Below are positions 20,340-31,930 of a stretch of DNA of 64,000 nt, piece after piece. The notes below the pieces were generated by a model. The model saw only the letters and a list, made by a program, of their open reading frames with translations, was not told the origin of the DNA and did not search any database. This DNA comes from Dallia pectoralis (Eukaryota > Chordata > Actinopteri > Esociformes > Umbridae). The translations under genes were made by a program, and so were the position numbers. The stretch's first letter is position 1, and the number at the start of each line of letters is the position of its first letter. The stretch covers positions 9,102,529 to 9,166,528 of the forward strand of contig CM055761.1 in the NCBI GenBank assembly GCA_029465975.1. The letters are read 5' to 3'.

Positions 20340-22930
20340 ATGGATTCTTATGTGATACATCTCACTAGACTGTTTTGTTCCTCATCACACTGTTCTTTCA
20401 ATCAGGAGGTTTTCACCAGCATTTGCACACTTGAGTTGAACAAATTCCCCTGGGCTTGCATCGACCACAATGATTTGCTAGATAAGACAGCCCTGTTTAA
20501 CATACTCCTGTCTACCCCAGGTAGTGATAAGGCCATTTTTCATATTAGGTAATATGTACCTAATATTCAGTTTAGCGTTACGTGTGAAAGAAATCCGAAT
20601 GTCCGACTCCTTCCAAAACTACACAAGCAGAGTACCAAACACTGTTGCTCCTTTAACAAAACTGTCATCGTGACCACAGGAAACCCTCTCAGGGTGAGGT
20701 CAGATGCCAGCCTTAGAACATCCTGGAGAGAGAGCTGGAGAGAACAGTGAGTCATCCCGAACCAGAAGTTAACAGAGTGAAAATAGTCACCCCCCCTGTC
20801 GTTCTCAACAGGAAACCCGGAGTCATAACCCTAAAATAAACAAATGAATGGAGGCTAAGGTCACACAATCCACCTCCCTGCTAACAACTCCCAGGATAAA
20901 GACATGGGTTCGCTGAGATACAGTATTCTTCCATAATCTATGACCTATAAAGTACACTTACAGACAACTCACTAGGATATAAATATTATCTAAATCCATG
21001 TACTATAAAGTACACTCACTAGGATATATAAATATGATATTCATCCATGTAAAGTACACTCACAGAGAACTCACAGGCATGTAATCTAATTTTATATCCT
21101 AATAAGTAAAAAAAGGTTAACCTTCATGACCTGCCAATGTGTGGAAATATATTTGTTCAATGACAAACGACATCACTCATCATCATTTGGGTAATAAACC
21201 CACCAGTGGAAAACCTGGCGGCCAACACCTTACCAAACACTGAGAACAAGGGTGTCAAAAATAAGTCATGTTTATTCATTCAGTCTAATCATTAATGAGG
21301 TACAATATATTCCACATTTCGTGTATTGTGAATTTTACTCAGCCATGTTTACAAATCTTTCTCAAGAGTACCAAATCATTTTGGGTTTCAAAAACACCTG
21401 TCCGGACAATAATTGAGCACGTATAACACCTTTTGTGCCCTGCCGTAGGTGGACTGTGCGTACAATTGTCATAATTTCTATATGATGAACCTAAAACGTG
21501 AACAAACACCCTAAAAATAAAACTGCTACTCTATGCATAGATGCTTATGACTGCCAAATCACCATCTGACTGCCAAAGTAGCAGATAACCTAACAACCAT
21601 AAAATACCCTCTGACTGTTGTCACCGTTTTTATATTGTATAGGTCTGCTGTTGGATGATCTAAGCCCGGCTTACATTCAGGGCGTGTTTTAAACGTAAAA
21701 TGTTCTTTGTCTAAGTTAATTTATTTCAATTGTCTCTTTCTGGTGCTTTTACAATGTTAATCTTGAGTGTGTAACAGCCTTTGTGGTTGTCCTGGTCGTG
21801 CCGGCGAACTGGAATTACGCGTGCAGCAGTATAGGTCCAATAATGCAACGGTAAAAGTTCTTTGTATATTTATTACACGACTTTCGTACATTACAAAGTG
21901 TTCCAGTGATCCTACCTGCAATCAGGGTAAGAAAACTGTGTGCTCACCCGACACGCACACCTGGCTGAATTAGACCCATCTATAAATAGAGCTACTGCCT
22001 CCTACTGGTGTGAAAGTGCAATGGCATGTCACAACATGATAGATGGCGTTTACACCCCGGGCCCTAATTGTGAATGCCATGCAAACACAATTCAAACAAC
22101 CCATTAAACACAATATTTTTACAGGGAACTAATATCTTGCACTATAACATTTACTCGATGCTCAATCAAGCAACGGAGGCTGCTTTTAACAGGCAAAGCT
22201 TTGTAACAGTTATTTTCATCACATTGGACTTTGTCTTAAGACGAACAGAAAGTACCAGACAATTCTTGTCAGAAAAGGTTTCTAACACACAGCCGAGTAT
22301 CCAAGAGCCAAGAGGTGCTTGAAGTGGGAAAAAAAGGTCCGGTACTCTCTTTCATTTGCATATCATTACCATTTGAGATTTTTACAGTGGAAAAAAAATA
22401 ATTTCTGGTTCAACAACAATTTATTGTTATTTATTATCAACACATTCGTGTGTGTGTGTGTGTGTGTGTGGTGCGTTAGCTGTTACCGCTCAGATCAACG
22501 CTAACGGTATCCGATGTTTCCGGTTGGACTAACGTTACCTCTGTTGATGCGTCTGGCTCTGGCACACGCGTTCTTTTATTGCCTTTTTGAAGCCAGGCTA
22601 ACATGATTTACAATTTACAATTCGACACACTTTTTCTAGGTTATGGATTTCACCAGTGAAGAATATGTTTACGCTCAGGCGGAAGCCGCAGACAACAGAC
22701 AGCTACTGATAGGGTGAACCGACTGCTTGCCTTTACGTGATTCGTCAAGATCTTTAGTAAGTCACGTATTGCCCTCTGGGTAGTGTAGTTTATGTAACGT
22801 TACGTTAGGTCATTACAAATCTCTCTGACACTGACGCTTTTTCTGTCAGTGGTAGAGTACCGGCTGCATGTGAGAAGAAGCGGTACGCAAGGAAAAGTGC
22901 CGGTACGCTTAAGAGTAGAATGTAGAAGTG
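20340..22930. other. Intergenic sequence, no gene assigned
   Basis: Mixed DNA with short open frames I do not recognise (20322-20552, 21767-21973, 22074-22322). A (GT)n run lies at about 22450-22470. A short frame MDFTSEEYVYAQAEAADNRQ near 22643 looks protein-like but is isolated and I cannot place it. Confidence 0.4.
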
Positions 22931-22949
22931 AGTACCGCCCCACTTTGAG

Positions 22950-24200
22950 CACTGGGCGCAGTGGAATCCACCACTATAACGATATCACCAGGGACAAGAT
23001 TCCTTTCCTCTTGGTTCCATCATCTCCTCCATTGAGACGTCAGCATCACAAACAGCAGCATCATCGGCAGCCTTTAGGTCAGAATCCTCCAATGTCCCAT
23101 CTGCCAACACTTCTGTGATATCAGGTCCTCACTTATCTTTACCCTCCAGAGATAACCCATCAGTGCCAGCACCGGCTCCAATCCCATCATCTAACATTTT
23201 CAGTTCATCTTGTACTTGGATGCCCTGATCTTCTCCATCTTTTTCCCTCAAATGAATCTCCTCTATGACCTCGTCCTCCTTCTGGGTCTCGACTTTCTCC
23301 TCTTTGTGTCAATCACCTCCTCCTGTGTCTCAACCTCTTTCTGGTTCTCCTCTTTCTTGTTTTTCTCTTCCTTTATGTCTTCAGTAGAGTCTTCCTTCCC
23401 TTCCTCTGAAGTACTTGTGTACTTCTGTTGATATTCTTCAGGCTGTCTGCCTGTAGTTTGTTTATCTTTGTTTGTGGAACTTGACATCTTGCTCTTCTCC
23501 TCACTCTTGTGTCTGCTTCTGTGCCTTTTGCTGGATTCTTATCATCTGGATGTGGAGTCAGGACTTTCTCTCAGACACTTCAGTGAGAAGCTGACTTTGA
23601 CACCCTTTCCATCGATCTTGAGGGGGTTAGAGTGGAAGTACTTCATGATGTCAGCATCCTCCAAATCTACCATCTCAATATGGGCCTGATCTACTGAAAA
23701 AATGATGAATGGCCAACTTTGCCAAACATCTTGGCGATATCGAGAATCTCAGATTCTCTTTCATTCCCAGGAGGTACGCGGGAGAAACAAACCACTGTAT
23801 TGGAACACTTATTGGAAGTCGTTCCTTCTGATGGTTCACCAAACTTGGTATGTGAATACTGACCAACTCTGGCGACAGAAACAGAGTCAACATTTTACCC
23901 TTAACAAATGCGTCATTCTCTTTATAGTAGTTCACCATACTGACTGCCTCTTCGTGAGAACCGAACTCCAGGAATCCCTTGTAAGGACACACAATATGTT
24001 TTACAACTGTGCCAAATGGCTTAGCCAAAGCCATCAAGTCTTCAACAGCAACAGTTCCAAGGGAACATTTTGTGACCACTACCTTAGTGCCAGGCTTTGG
24101 CTACAATTGAAACTTATGTCTTTTCTGATAAAGACCAGACTTCACCTCCTACACTGTCTGAGACATTTTCGGTCTGAGACATTGCAGGACATGGTGTTCT
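22950..24200 (-). pseudogene. Matrin-3-like RNA-binding protein, probable processed pseudogene
   Basis: On the minus strand a first RRM-like segment (24079 to about 23870) reads LMALAKPFGTVVKHIV, KGFLEFGSHEEAVSMV and KGKMLTLFLSPEL. After a frameshift a linker TKFGEPSEGTTSNKCSN leads to a second RRM-like segment, VVCFSRVPPGNERESEILDI, AKMFGKVGH, then QAHIEMVDLEDADIMKYFHS and KIDGKGVKVSFSLKCL. A long Lys/Glu-rich tail follows (23490-23260, EEGKEDSTEDIKEEKNKKEE). Paired RRMs with this spacing and an acidic/basic tail fit matrin 3 or ZNF638 relatives. At least two frameshifts and internal stops, and no introns between parts that sit in separate exons in matrin 3, point to a retrocopy. The exact parent is uncertain. 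Confidence 0.6.
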
Positions 24201-24247
24201 GCTGGGCGGTGAAATAGCATCTCTACATGAGATGACATTGGGCATTT

Positions 24248-25205
24248 CCTCCTGTTCAAACTGATACAGGGTCCACATACGTTATATCACATTGCATACC
24301 AATGTTCAAACTGATACAGGGTCCACATACGTTAAATCACGAGCCTACCAATGTTCAAACTGATACAGGGTCCACATACGTTAAATCCGGAGCCTACCAA
24401 TGTTCAAACTGATACAGGGTCCACATATGTTGCATCACATAGCCTACCAATGTTCACACTGATACAGGGTCCACATATGTTCCATCACATAGCCTACCAA
24501 TGTTCAAACTGATACAGGGTCCACATATGTTACATCACATAGCCTACCAATGTTCACACTGATACAGGGTCCACATATGTTACATCACATAGCCTACCAA
24601 TGTTCACACTTATACAGGGTCCACATATGTTACATCACATAGCCTACCAATGTTCAAACTGATACAGGGTCCACATATGTTACATCACAAAGCCTACCAA
24701 TGTTCAAACTGATACAAGGGTCCACATATGTTACATCGCATAGCCTACCAATGTTCAAACTGATACAAGGGTCCACATATGTTACATCACATAGCCTACC
24801 AATGTTCAAACTGATACAGGGTCCACATATGTTACATCACAAAGCCTACCAATGTTCAAACTGATACAGGGTCCACATATGTTACATCACATAGCCTACC
24901 AATGTTCACACTGATACAGGGTCCACATTTGTTACATCACATAGCCTACAAATGTTCACACTTATACAGGGTCCACATATGTTACATCACATAGCCTACC
25001 AATGTTCAAACTGATACAAGGGTCCACATATGTTACATCACATAGCCTACCAATGTTCAAACTGATAAAAGGGTCCACATATGTTACATCGCATAGCCTA
25101 CCAATGTTCAAACTGATACAAGGGTCCACATATGTTACATCACATAGCCTACCAATGTTCAAACTGATACAAGGGTCCACATATGTTACATCGCATAGCC
25201 TACCT
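24248..25205. repeat. 50-bp minisatellite
   Basis: About 19 units of CACATAGCCTACCAATGTTC, AAACTGATACAGGGTCCACA and TATGTTACAT. It begins about 50 bases upstream of the matrin-3-like pseudogene. Some units have one extra base (CAAGGG). Confidence 0.95.
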
Positions 25206-26370
25206 AGGCTACAATACGCACCTATATAGCAACGTCGGTGACACATTTAATTTTGGACCAGAAAGCTGCACTGGCCACTCAGAGCTAATAACACAAACCC
25301 AAACCGCAATCAGCGTTAACGGGAAAGTACTGGCACCTGTTGTACGGACTGGTAATAAACCTTAATACTAAATAAACTACAGGGTAGAAACTAACAGTGC
25401 CTTGCAAATCTATTAAGAACACTGACCAGTTATTTCATAATACTGAATTAAAAGTTCTGAATAATATTTCTGATTAATATATATTTTTTCAAATCTTAAG
25501 ACTAATCACAGTAACAAAGGTCAAACAAACGTAAGGTAAAATGTCTGATGCAAGGTAAAGCTGAGATTCGCCTGCAAAACAAATCTTACAATGCTTTTGT
25601 CAGAACATATCCTCTTCACTGTCTCTTTGGCAAATTCCAAATACCTTGTCATGCATTACACGTTAATAGAATAGATATCATTGTACACACACTGCAATTC
25701 AAAGGTTCTAAGGAGTCTTTTTTTTTTAAAGCACAACAGGATATGTGTCTGTTATAATAACATTACATTGTCATTTGTCATAAGAAATACAGTTTAGATA
25801 TTGGTAATGAGGTAAATTATTTTGTTGCTAGAATCGGCAGATATTTTATGTAAAATGTACATATTGAAAATGACCGTGGCCCATCATCCTGTGTTTTAAT
25901 GGCACATTGTGCTTTCAAAACCAAGTATTTTTAAAGGCAAATCGATCATTAGAAAACCTGTTTGCAATGTTAGCAACATCAAAAGCTGTTCTTTAGAGTA
26001 GGCCTTCTTTAGACTCGTTCAGTATCTACAGCATCAGTGTTTGGTTCTATTACAGGCTCCAAACAAAGAACTTTCTTCTGAAACTCAGAAGTCTATTTAT
26101 GATTTAAAAATGAAAGCTATTTCATGTGATAAATTGCAAAGAAACTGAAGATCTCGTAGAACCGTGTGTAGTACTCCTTGCACAGTGCAAACTGGGTCTA
26201 GCCAGAATAGAAAAAGGAGTGGGAGGCCCCGGTGAAAAACTGGGCAAGAGAACAAATACATTAGTGTCTAGTTTACATGAGTGTCTAGTTTGTGAAACAG
26301 ATGCCTCACATCAACTGGCAGCTTCATTAACTAGTCATTGTAAACAGGATTTTGCGAGCACCGAAATCAA
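25206..26370. other. Intergenic sequence, no feature recognised
   Basis: AT-rich sequence with short unrecognised frames only. Confidence 0.4.
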
Positions 26371-26575
26371 AAAAAAAAATCTGAGGAATGTTTTGGATTG
26401 TGGACTCTACTTTGAATCACATATAAGGAATGTGACCAAAATATTGTTTAATCCATTAAGGAACAATGCAAAGGTGTGTCCATTTCTCTCTGAAGCCGAT
26501 AAGAAAAGATTTATTACAAGCTTCACTTGTAACGCTTGTAGGCTTGCCTACTTGTTATCTTATAAGGTTTACTGA
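26370..26575 (+). pseudogene. L2/Rex1-type LINE reverse-transcriptase fragment
   Basis: The plus-strand frame ends with LRNVLDCGLYFESHIRNVTK, PLRNNAKVCPFLSEADKKRF and ITSFTCNACRLAYL. This is the well-conserved segment C-terminal to the RT domain in fish L2/Rex1-like LINEs (F-SHI-NVTK, LRNIAK-RPFLS). The upstream RT domain and the downstream end are missing, so it is a short degraded fragment. Confidence 0.65.
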
Positions 26576-26599
26576 AGCTAGCTTTCTCAGACTAAAAAA

Positions 26600-26950
26600 C
26601 TGAATGCAGCAACCCTGCTGCCTTTAACTTGACCAATAGGCAACCCTGCTGCCTTTATCTTGACAAATAGGCAACCCTGCTGCCTTTATCTTGACCAATA
26701 GGCAACTCTGCTGCCGTTAACTTGACCAATAGGCAACCCTGTTGCCGTTAACTTGACCAATAGACAACCTTGCTGCTGATAACTTGACCAATAGGGAACC
26801 CTGCTGCCTTTATCTTGACCAATAGGGAACCCTGCTGCTGATAACTTGACCAATAGGGAACCCTGCTGCCTTTATCTTGACCAATAGACAACCCTGCCGC
26901 CGTTAACTAGACCAATAGGCAAACCTGCTGCCATTAACTAGACCAATAGA
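26600..26950. repeat. 31-bp minisatellite
   Basis: About 11 units of TTGACCAATAGGCAACCCTG followed by CTGCCTTTATC, with GCCGTTAAC and GCTGATAAC variants. It follows the LINE fragment directly. Confidence 0.85.
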
Positions 26951-27299
26951 TTATCCTCTGTAGTCATTTGATTTGTAACACCTGTGTTTGCCCCTCACCT
27001 GTGTCTAATTTACACTTATATATAGTTTGGTCCTTTTGTGTCAATAATTGTTGATTTGTTGTTGATGTCAGTCCTTGTTTCTGGTGAGTTAGGGTTAGCG
27101 TTGGTGTTGTAATTGCTCGAGTTCCAAGTCCTAATTATTTTTAAAGAGATTGTGTATGCGAATGTGTCCCGCTTTCCTGCAATTAAGAGCGAACCGAATA
27201 CAATCAGACTGATATTAAAAAGGTATGGGAGAGTGGGGTAATTTAAGCCAGTGGTTAAGTTGACCCACCCCCTGTATCTAGACAACTGTACACAATGTT

Positions 27300-27716
27300 T
27301 GAGTCCCTAACAGATATATAATGTGTATCCTTAATATATAGTCTATATAATATGTAGTGGTCCCTAAAAGAAATATAAGCATTATGTATCCTTAATATAT
27401 AGTCTAATATGTAGTGGTCACTAGCAGATATATAAGCATTTTGTATCGTTATTATATAGTCTAATATGTAGTGTTCACTAACATAAATATAAGCATTATG
27501 TATCATTATTACATAGTCTAATATCTAGTGGTCCCTAACAGAAATATAAGCATTTTGTATCGTTATTATATAGTCTAATATGTAGTGGTCCCTAACAGAA
27601 ATATAATCATTATGTATCCTCATTATATAGTCTAATATGTAGTGGTCCCTAACAGAAATATAATCATTATGTATCCTCATTATATAGTCTAATATGTAGT
27701 GGTCCCTAACAGAATT
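27300..27716. repeat. 57-bp minisatellite, left part
   Basis: About seven units with AGTCTAATATGTAGTGGTCC, CTAACAGAAATATAAGCATT and ATGTATCCTTATTATAT. The array is interrupted at 27716 by the LTR-type element and resumes at 29992. Confidence 0.9.
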
Positions 27717-27718
27717 AT

Positions 27719-28165
27719 TGTGACGATTGGTGAAGGGGCGTGGGTTTTCGGTGTTTCACTTCCGGGTGTGTCTGTCACGATTGGTGTGGTGGCGTTGCTA
27801 CACGGACATATTTCGGTGATGCACTTCCTTGTTTCACTTCCTTGTTTACGTTTGTCTCACGGCTGTTTGTAATTGTAATCATGGGGGATATAAAGGGGTC
27901 GCTAGCAAGTCACTCCTTGCTTAGCATTATTCTATGTCACGCTGGTTTAGAGGTGAGTGCTGTTTACGTGTGCTATTGCTACTGTGGGTTTTTGTATTCG
28001 TATTATAAGACGCGACACGCGCACTTTGTTTTCATTAGCCCAGTTAGCCCTTTTTCGCTGTTCTCGGTTTGTTTTATGTTATATGTAAAATAAACGTGTA
28101 TTGGAACGGATCAACTGGCTCTGCACATGGCTTCCACCGCATTACGCCGCTCCATACATGACAGA
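27719..28165 (+). mobile_element. 5' LTR-like region of copy B
   Basis: Begins TGTGACGATTGG and ends CATACATGACA. Internal landmarks: GGGGATATAAAGGGG (TATA-like), TTAGAGGTGAGTGC (donor-like) and GTAAAATAAACG (polyadenylation-like). The last 82 bases recur at 29604-29685. Confidence 0.65.
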
Positions 28166-29301
28166 ATGCTAAGCCACCCAATAAGCCCGCAGAGCCGGAC
28201 GGTGAGTGGATTCCTCGGAGGGGCAAGCTATAGCGCTCCGAGGTATGAAGGTCACCGTCAACCCACGGAGCAGCAAGAGCAGCGCTACACCTGGCAGGGT
28301 GATTGGGGGTCCGACTCCCTCTCATCAGATGATGATGAGGCGGTCTACGAGGGAGTGGAGGAGGACTCCCTGGAAGACGCCCTGCTATGGGATCCCATCC
28401 TCGGTCGACTGGTCCCCGCAACATCGGACGTCGGCTGGGGCGGGCAGAGGACGCCGCCCACTGTTCCAGGGCTGCAGCCAGGGCCAGCAAGAGCCCTGGA
28501 GCTACAGCCACCATCCCAGCTCCAGCTGGAGGAGGACCCATTTCGGCCACCTACCTCTGGGACAGAGAAATCCCCGGAGGGTTTACATCAGCAGCCCCCG
28601 GCTGTGATTAGGGCGTGGTGGAGGGCATGGCTGGACTTTCAAGATCTGACGCCAGAGATGGCCACCGCCACCACGCCAGCGCCCGAGATGGCCGCCGCCG
28701 CCACGCCAGCGCTCGAGATGGCCGCCGCCGCCACGCCAGCGCTCGAGATGGCCGCCGCCGCCACGCCAGCGCCCGAGATGGCCGCCGCCGCCACACCAGC
28801 GCCCAATATGGCCGCCGCCGCCACGCCTGCGCCCGTGATGGCCTCAGCTACGCCTGCGCCCGTGATGGCCTCAGCTACGCCCGTGATGGCCTCAGCTACG
28901 CCCGTGATGGCCTCAGCTACGCCCGTGATGGCCTCAGCTACGCCCGTGATGGCCTCAGCGACGCCCCAGATGGCCGCAGCGACGCCCCAGATGGCCGCAG
29001 CGACGCCCCAGATGGCCGCAGCGACGCCCCAGATGGCCGCAGCGACGCCCCAGATGGCCGCAGCGACGCCCCAGATGGCCGCAGCGACGCTGACGCCCCA
29101 GATGGCCGCAGCGACGCTGACGCCCCAGATGGCCGCAGCGACGCTGACGCCCCTCCTTCCTCCGCCTGGCCTCCTGGAGTGTCCCCTCCTTCCTCCGCCT
29201 GGCCTCCCGGAGTGTTCCCTCCTTCCTCCGCCTGGTCTCCCGGAGTGTTCCCTTTCCTGGCCGACAGAGAGCCCAGACGAGCGGCTCCTCCCCCTCAGTA
29301 G
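28127..29301 (+). CDS. Gag-like leader plus repeat protein of the LTR-type element
   Basis: A long plus-strand frame from 28127 (start codon inside the LTR) runs through a leader with SGFLGGASYSAPRYEGHRQP, an acidic stretch SDDDEAVYEGVEEDSLEDAL, a proline-rich stretch and VIRAWWRAWLDFQDLTPEM, then about 18 tandem units of PEMAAAATPA, PVMASAT, PQMAAAT and PQMAAATLT. Around 29160-29250 three PPPGLPECSLL units follow. The leader is conserved with copy A at 1320-860, so it was probably once translated. No recognised gag, zinc-knuckle or enzyme motif is visible. The frame changes near 29300; SPTMAAAT and SEPHKMAA units continue in another frame to the TAA at 29613. Confidence 0.45.
28655..29160 (+). 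repeat. Coding minisatellite with 30-, 21- and 27-bp units
   Basis: Successive blocks: about six 30-bp units (GAGATGGCCGCCGCCGCCAC core), five 21-bp units (CCCGTGATGGCCTCAGCTAC), six 21-bp units (CCCCAGATGGCCGCAGCGAC) and three 27-bp units. Every unit length is a multiple of three. Confidence 0.9.
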
Positions 29302-29329
29302 GAGGTCCTGGCGGGTGACCTCCTTCCCA

Positions 29330-29590
29330 CGTCGCCCACGATGGGATCCGCCACGTCGCCCACGGTGGCCGCCGCCACGTCGCCCACGATGGCCGCCCCC
29401 ACGATGGCCGCCGCCACGTCGCCCACGATGGCCTCCGCCACGTCGCCCACGATGGCCTCCGCCACGTCGCCCACGATGGCCGCCGCTACGACGCCGGTCT
29501 CTCAGCTGCACAAGATGGCGGTTTCTGAGCCGCACAAGATGGCGGCCTCTGAGCCGCACAAGATGGCGGCCTCTGAGCCGCACAAGATGG
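29330..29590 (+). repeat. Coding minisatellite with 24-bp units
   Basis: About six units of CCCACGATGGCCGCCGCCAC-type (SPTMAAAT) followed by four units of GAGCCGCACAAGATGGCGGC-type (SEPHKMAA), again multiples of three, ending near the stop codon at 29611-29613. Confidence 0.85.
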
Positions 29591-29603
29591 CGGACCCTCT
29601 ATA

Positions 29604-29685
29604 TGTAAAATAAACGTGTATTGGAACGGATCAACTGGCTCTGCACATGGCTTCCACCGCATTACGCCGCTCCATACATGACAGT
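29604..29685 (+). mobile_element. Truncated 3' LTR of copy B
   Basis: Essentially exact copy of the last 82 bases of the 5' LTR (GTAAAATAAACG through CATACATGACA). Its 5' part is missing: it starts directly after the coding minisatellite. Confidence 0.75.
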
Positions 29686-29991
29686 GTCGTTATGTGTACA
29701 GCTGTTTTGTGTTATGTGATCAGGATGGGCTATAAATGTGGGTGGATAGTATTCACTGGTGCTTGGGATTAATCTAATGTCACGTTGTTATTGCGAGGTG
29801 AGTGTATTGTCTGCTACTGTTGTTTATTGTTCTATAAGTCGCTATATGCGCATGTTTATTTTCATTAGCTTCAGTTAGCCTTTTCGCGGTTTGTTTTATC
29901 TTTTGTTGTGTACAAATAAAACTACCGAACGGATTACACGGCTCCTGCACATGGCTTATTACGCTACACCGTACCAGCATCGTGACAAATA
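29685..29991 (+). mobile_element. Diverged related LTR at the right end
   Basis: Starts TGTCGTTATGTG and ends CATCGTGACA. It carries GGGCTATAAATG, GCGAGGTGAGTG and CAAATAAAAC in the same order as the other LTRs but differs widely in sequence. Either a solo LTR that inserted at the edge of copy B or the partner LTR of a recombinant element. Confidence 0.6.
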
Positions 29992-30098
29992 TAAGCATTA
30001 TGTATCCTTATTATATAGTCTAATATGTAGTGGTCACTAACAGATATATAACCATTTTGTATCCTTATTATATAGTCTAATATTTAGTGGACATTACC
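29992..30098. repeat. 57-bp minisatellite, right part
   Basis: Two units of the same 57-bp repeat as 27300-27716 resume immediately after the LTR-type element, which fixes the outer limits of the inserted DNA. Confidence 0.9.
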
Positions 30099-30420
30099 AG
30101 GATCCAACCTTAGAGGGTACTAAAAATCACAGATTTATTTTAAACTTTCATATTCAAAGTGAAGCACTAAGTGTGGTTTACTGAAGTTGAATTGAAAAAT
30201 AACTAAATACAACAGCATTTGTTGTAACGCCAAGTGCCTCCGGTAGCAAAAGTAAACAAAGCAGGTTTACGTAGAAAATACATTAACATTACTTACTTTA
30301 TGTCCCTAATACTTTGACACTCACTTGAATAAAAATCTCTGGAAGCCCACGTTCAGTTTACCAATGGTTGGGTATATGATCTGGAGAGTTTTAAGGCTGT
30401 CAACGGTGAAAACACTAGCC
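30099..30420. other. Intergenic sequence, no feature recognised
   Basis: AT-rich, no open frame or repeat seen. Confidence 0.4.
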
Positions 30421-30422
30421 CT

Positions 30423-30894
30423 TTCTCAATGTCAATGATGCTTCCTTGGTAGGACTGTTCCTTAGAAGTCATTTCCTTCAGAGGCTAGGCGAGGCTCCTC
30501 TTTAGGATTCGAAGAACACGTAAATGGAACAGGCTAGCAAGTGCAAGTCATTGCGTCATTACGTTAGTAAAAAGGTCCGCTTTTTTTTTTTTTCGTGCTG
30601 TGGAGGTGGAAAAATGGAACTGCTACTGTTTTGCCTTATGTACAGTATTTTTGTTGAGATGGAGATGGTGAGGCAGCATCAGTGTCAGGGTCGCAGGAGG
30701 CTGTTAATGTGTCGCCACCTAACTTAATGCTCCTATCATTAATTAAAAAATAATTATAGACGGATGGGTCTTAAATCAGCCTGTATTTGCTGTAACAACC
30801 GCCCGCTATACTTTATCCCGCTTATTACATGGCTACCTACCAAATAAATAAATTATTTTACACACAAAAAAATATTTAAAAACGATTATAATCA
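30423..30894. repeat. Dispersed repeat, longer copy
   Basis: Shares TTTCTCAATGTCAA, GGCTAGGCGAGGCTCCTCTT, GATTCGAAGAACACGTAAAT and the end AATATTTAAAAACGATTATA with 44823-45147. About 135 bases (30616-30750) are present only here. The other copy is inside the Harbinger element, so this may be a fragment of a related transposon. Confidence 0.75.
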
Positions 30895-31311
30895 CACTTT
30901 TCTTGTCTGGAATTATTCATTCATTCATGTCACCCATGTGTTCCAAATGCACATTGTGTTCGCTAATCCAAGTTTATCAAGTTCCAGCTACAATAGTCAT
31001 TTACAACATGAAACATGTCTACACTAATTATTTTAAGACAAAAACATATTTAATAAACAATAGTGTATCATTAATGTTGGTGAATTGCCACTGTAGAAAA
31101 GTTTTGCAAGCAACTGTCCTTATATCACTCTTTGACCATCTCACAGTTTTTGCACTACATGGACAAAAAAGGTGTCAAATGTGCGTCCTGAACCCTATTT
31201 TGTTGCTATTGTTTTGTAGAAGGTTCCGTTGTGTAGTTTATGAAATATTAACGATATTCTCGCTAATTAATCCTCATTGAAATGCATTGACAGAACAATT
31301 AGAAATAGAGT

Positions 31312-31930
31312 GAGTGTGAGAGCTCCTCCAGCTGAAAATGTTGAGAACATTTGTAAACTGCTGCTGCTGCTACAGTTTCAGGTCCACACACACAAATTAC
31401 ATATCCAAATGTTCAAATGCTATTTGTGCTTTCACTAACAATGTCCAAATAATAGCCGTAACATAAATAGTTATTACGGTATGCCCGTTTGTTTACAACT
31501 AGCGCCTCCCCATAGACAGCCACTGTAATCCTTTAAATCTCCCTTCTAGTAAAGCGTGGCTAGTTACCGTAGCGTTTTTGGGTCGTTTGTAAATTGTGAT
31601 AGCGCCTACAATTTAGAGGTTACAGATACATATTTTACATTAAAAAGTTGGCCTGTTTCTTATGATTCCCATGGTGTAATTATTTAAACTGTGAGACTTA
31701 TAGTTTGGATAGTATATCTGGTAGAAGACGACCATGCGTGAATCTATTCAACAGACACAGACAACCTTGTCACGGAGCTGCGTTTGCTTGTTGCTGATTG
31801 GCCACAGCTGCGGTGGAACATTCTGGTAGTGTGAGAGCAGCTCGCTCTGAAAATGATGAGAACGTTTGTAAACAGCTGCTGCTCCTACTGTTATAAGTCC
31901 ACACACACAAGTGTCATATCGAAATGTGCA
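31312..31930. repeat. Imperfect 100-bp direct repeat (31312-31412 and 31829-31930)
   Basis: Both copies contain GAGAAC-TTTGTAAAC-GCTGCTGCT and GGTCCACACACACAA-type sequence with about 15-20 per cent divergence by eye. The spacer between them shows nothing recognisable. Confidence 0.65.

Larger units (their letters stand above)
27719..29991 (+). mobile_element. Non-autonomous LTR-type element, copy B (composite)
   Basis: Inserted in a 57-bp minisatellite. Order: LTR-like region (27719-28165), gag-like leader (about 28166-28650), coding minisatellites (28655-29160 and 29330-29590), an 82-bp exact copy of the LTR 3' end (29604-29685), then a diverged related LTR (29685-29991). No pol domain is present. 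The LTRs contain TATA-like motifs, GAGGTGAGTG and AATAAA. A truncated 3' LTR joined to a second, different LTR suggests recombination or a second insertion. A clean target duplication could not be confirmed. Confidence 0.7.

Noticed and set aside
19770..20360. Minus-strand frames of about 196 and 159 codons with repeated Thr-His-Tyr residues
   Set aside because: A 14-bp minisatellite; three units contain no stop codon. No conserved domain.
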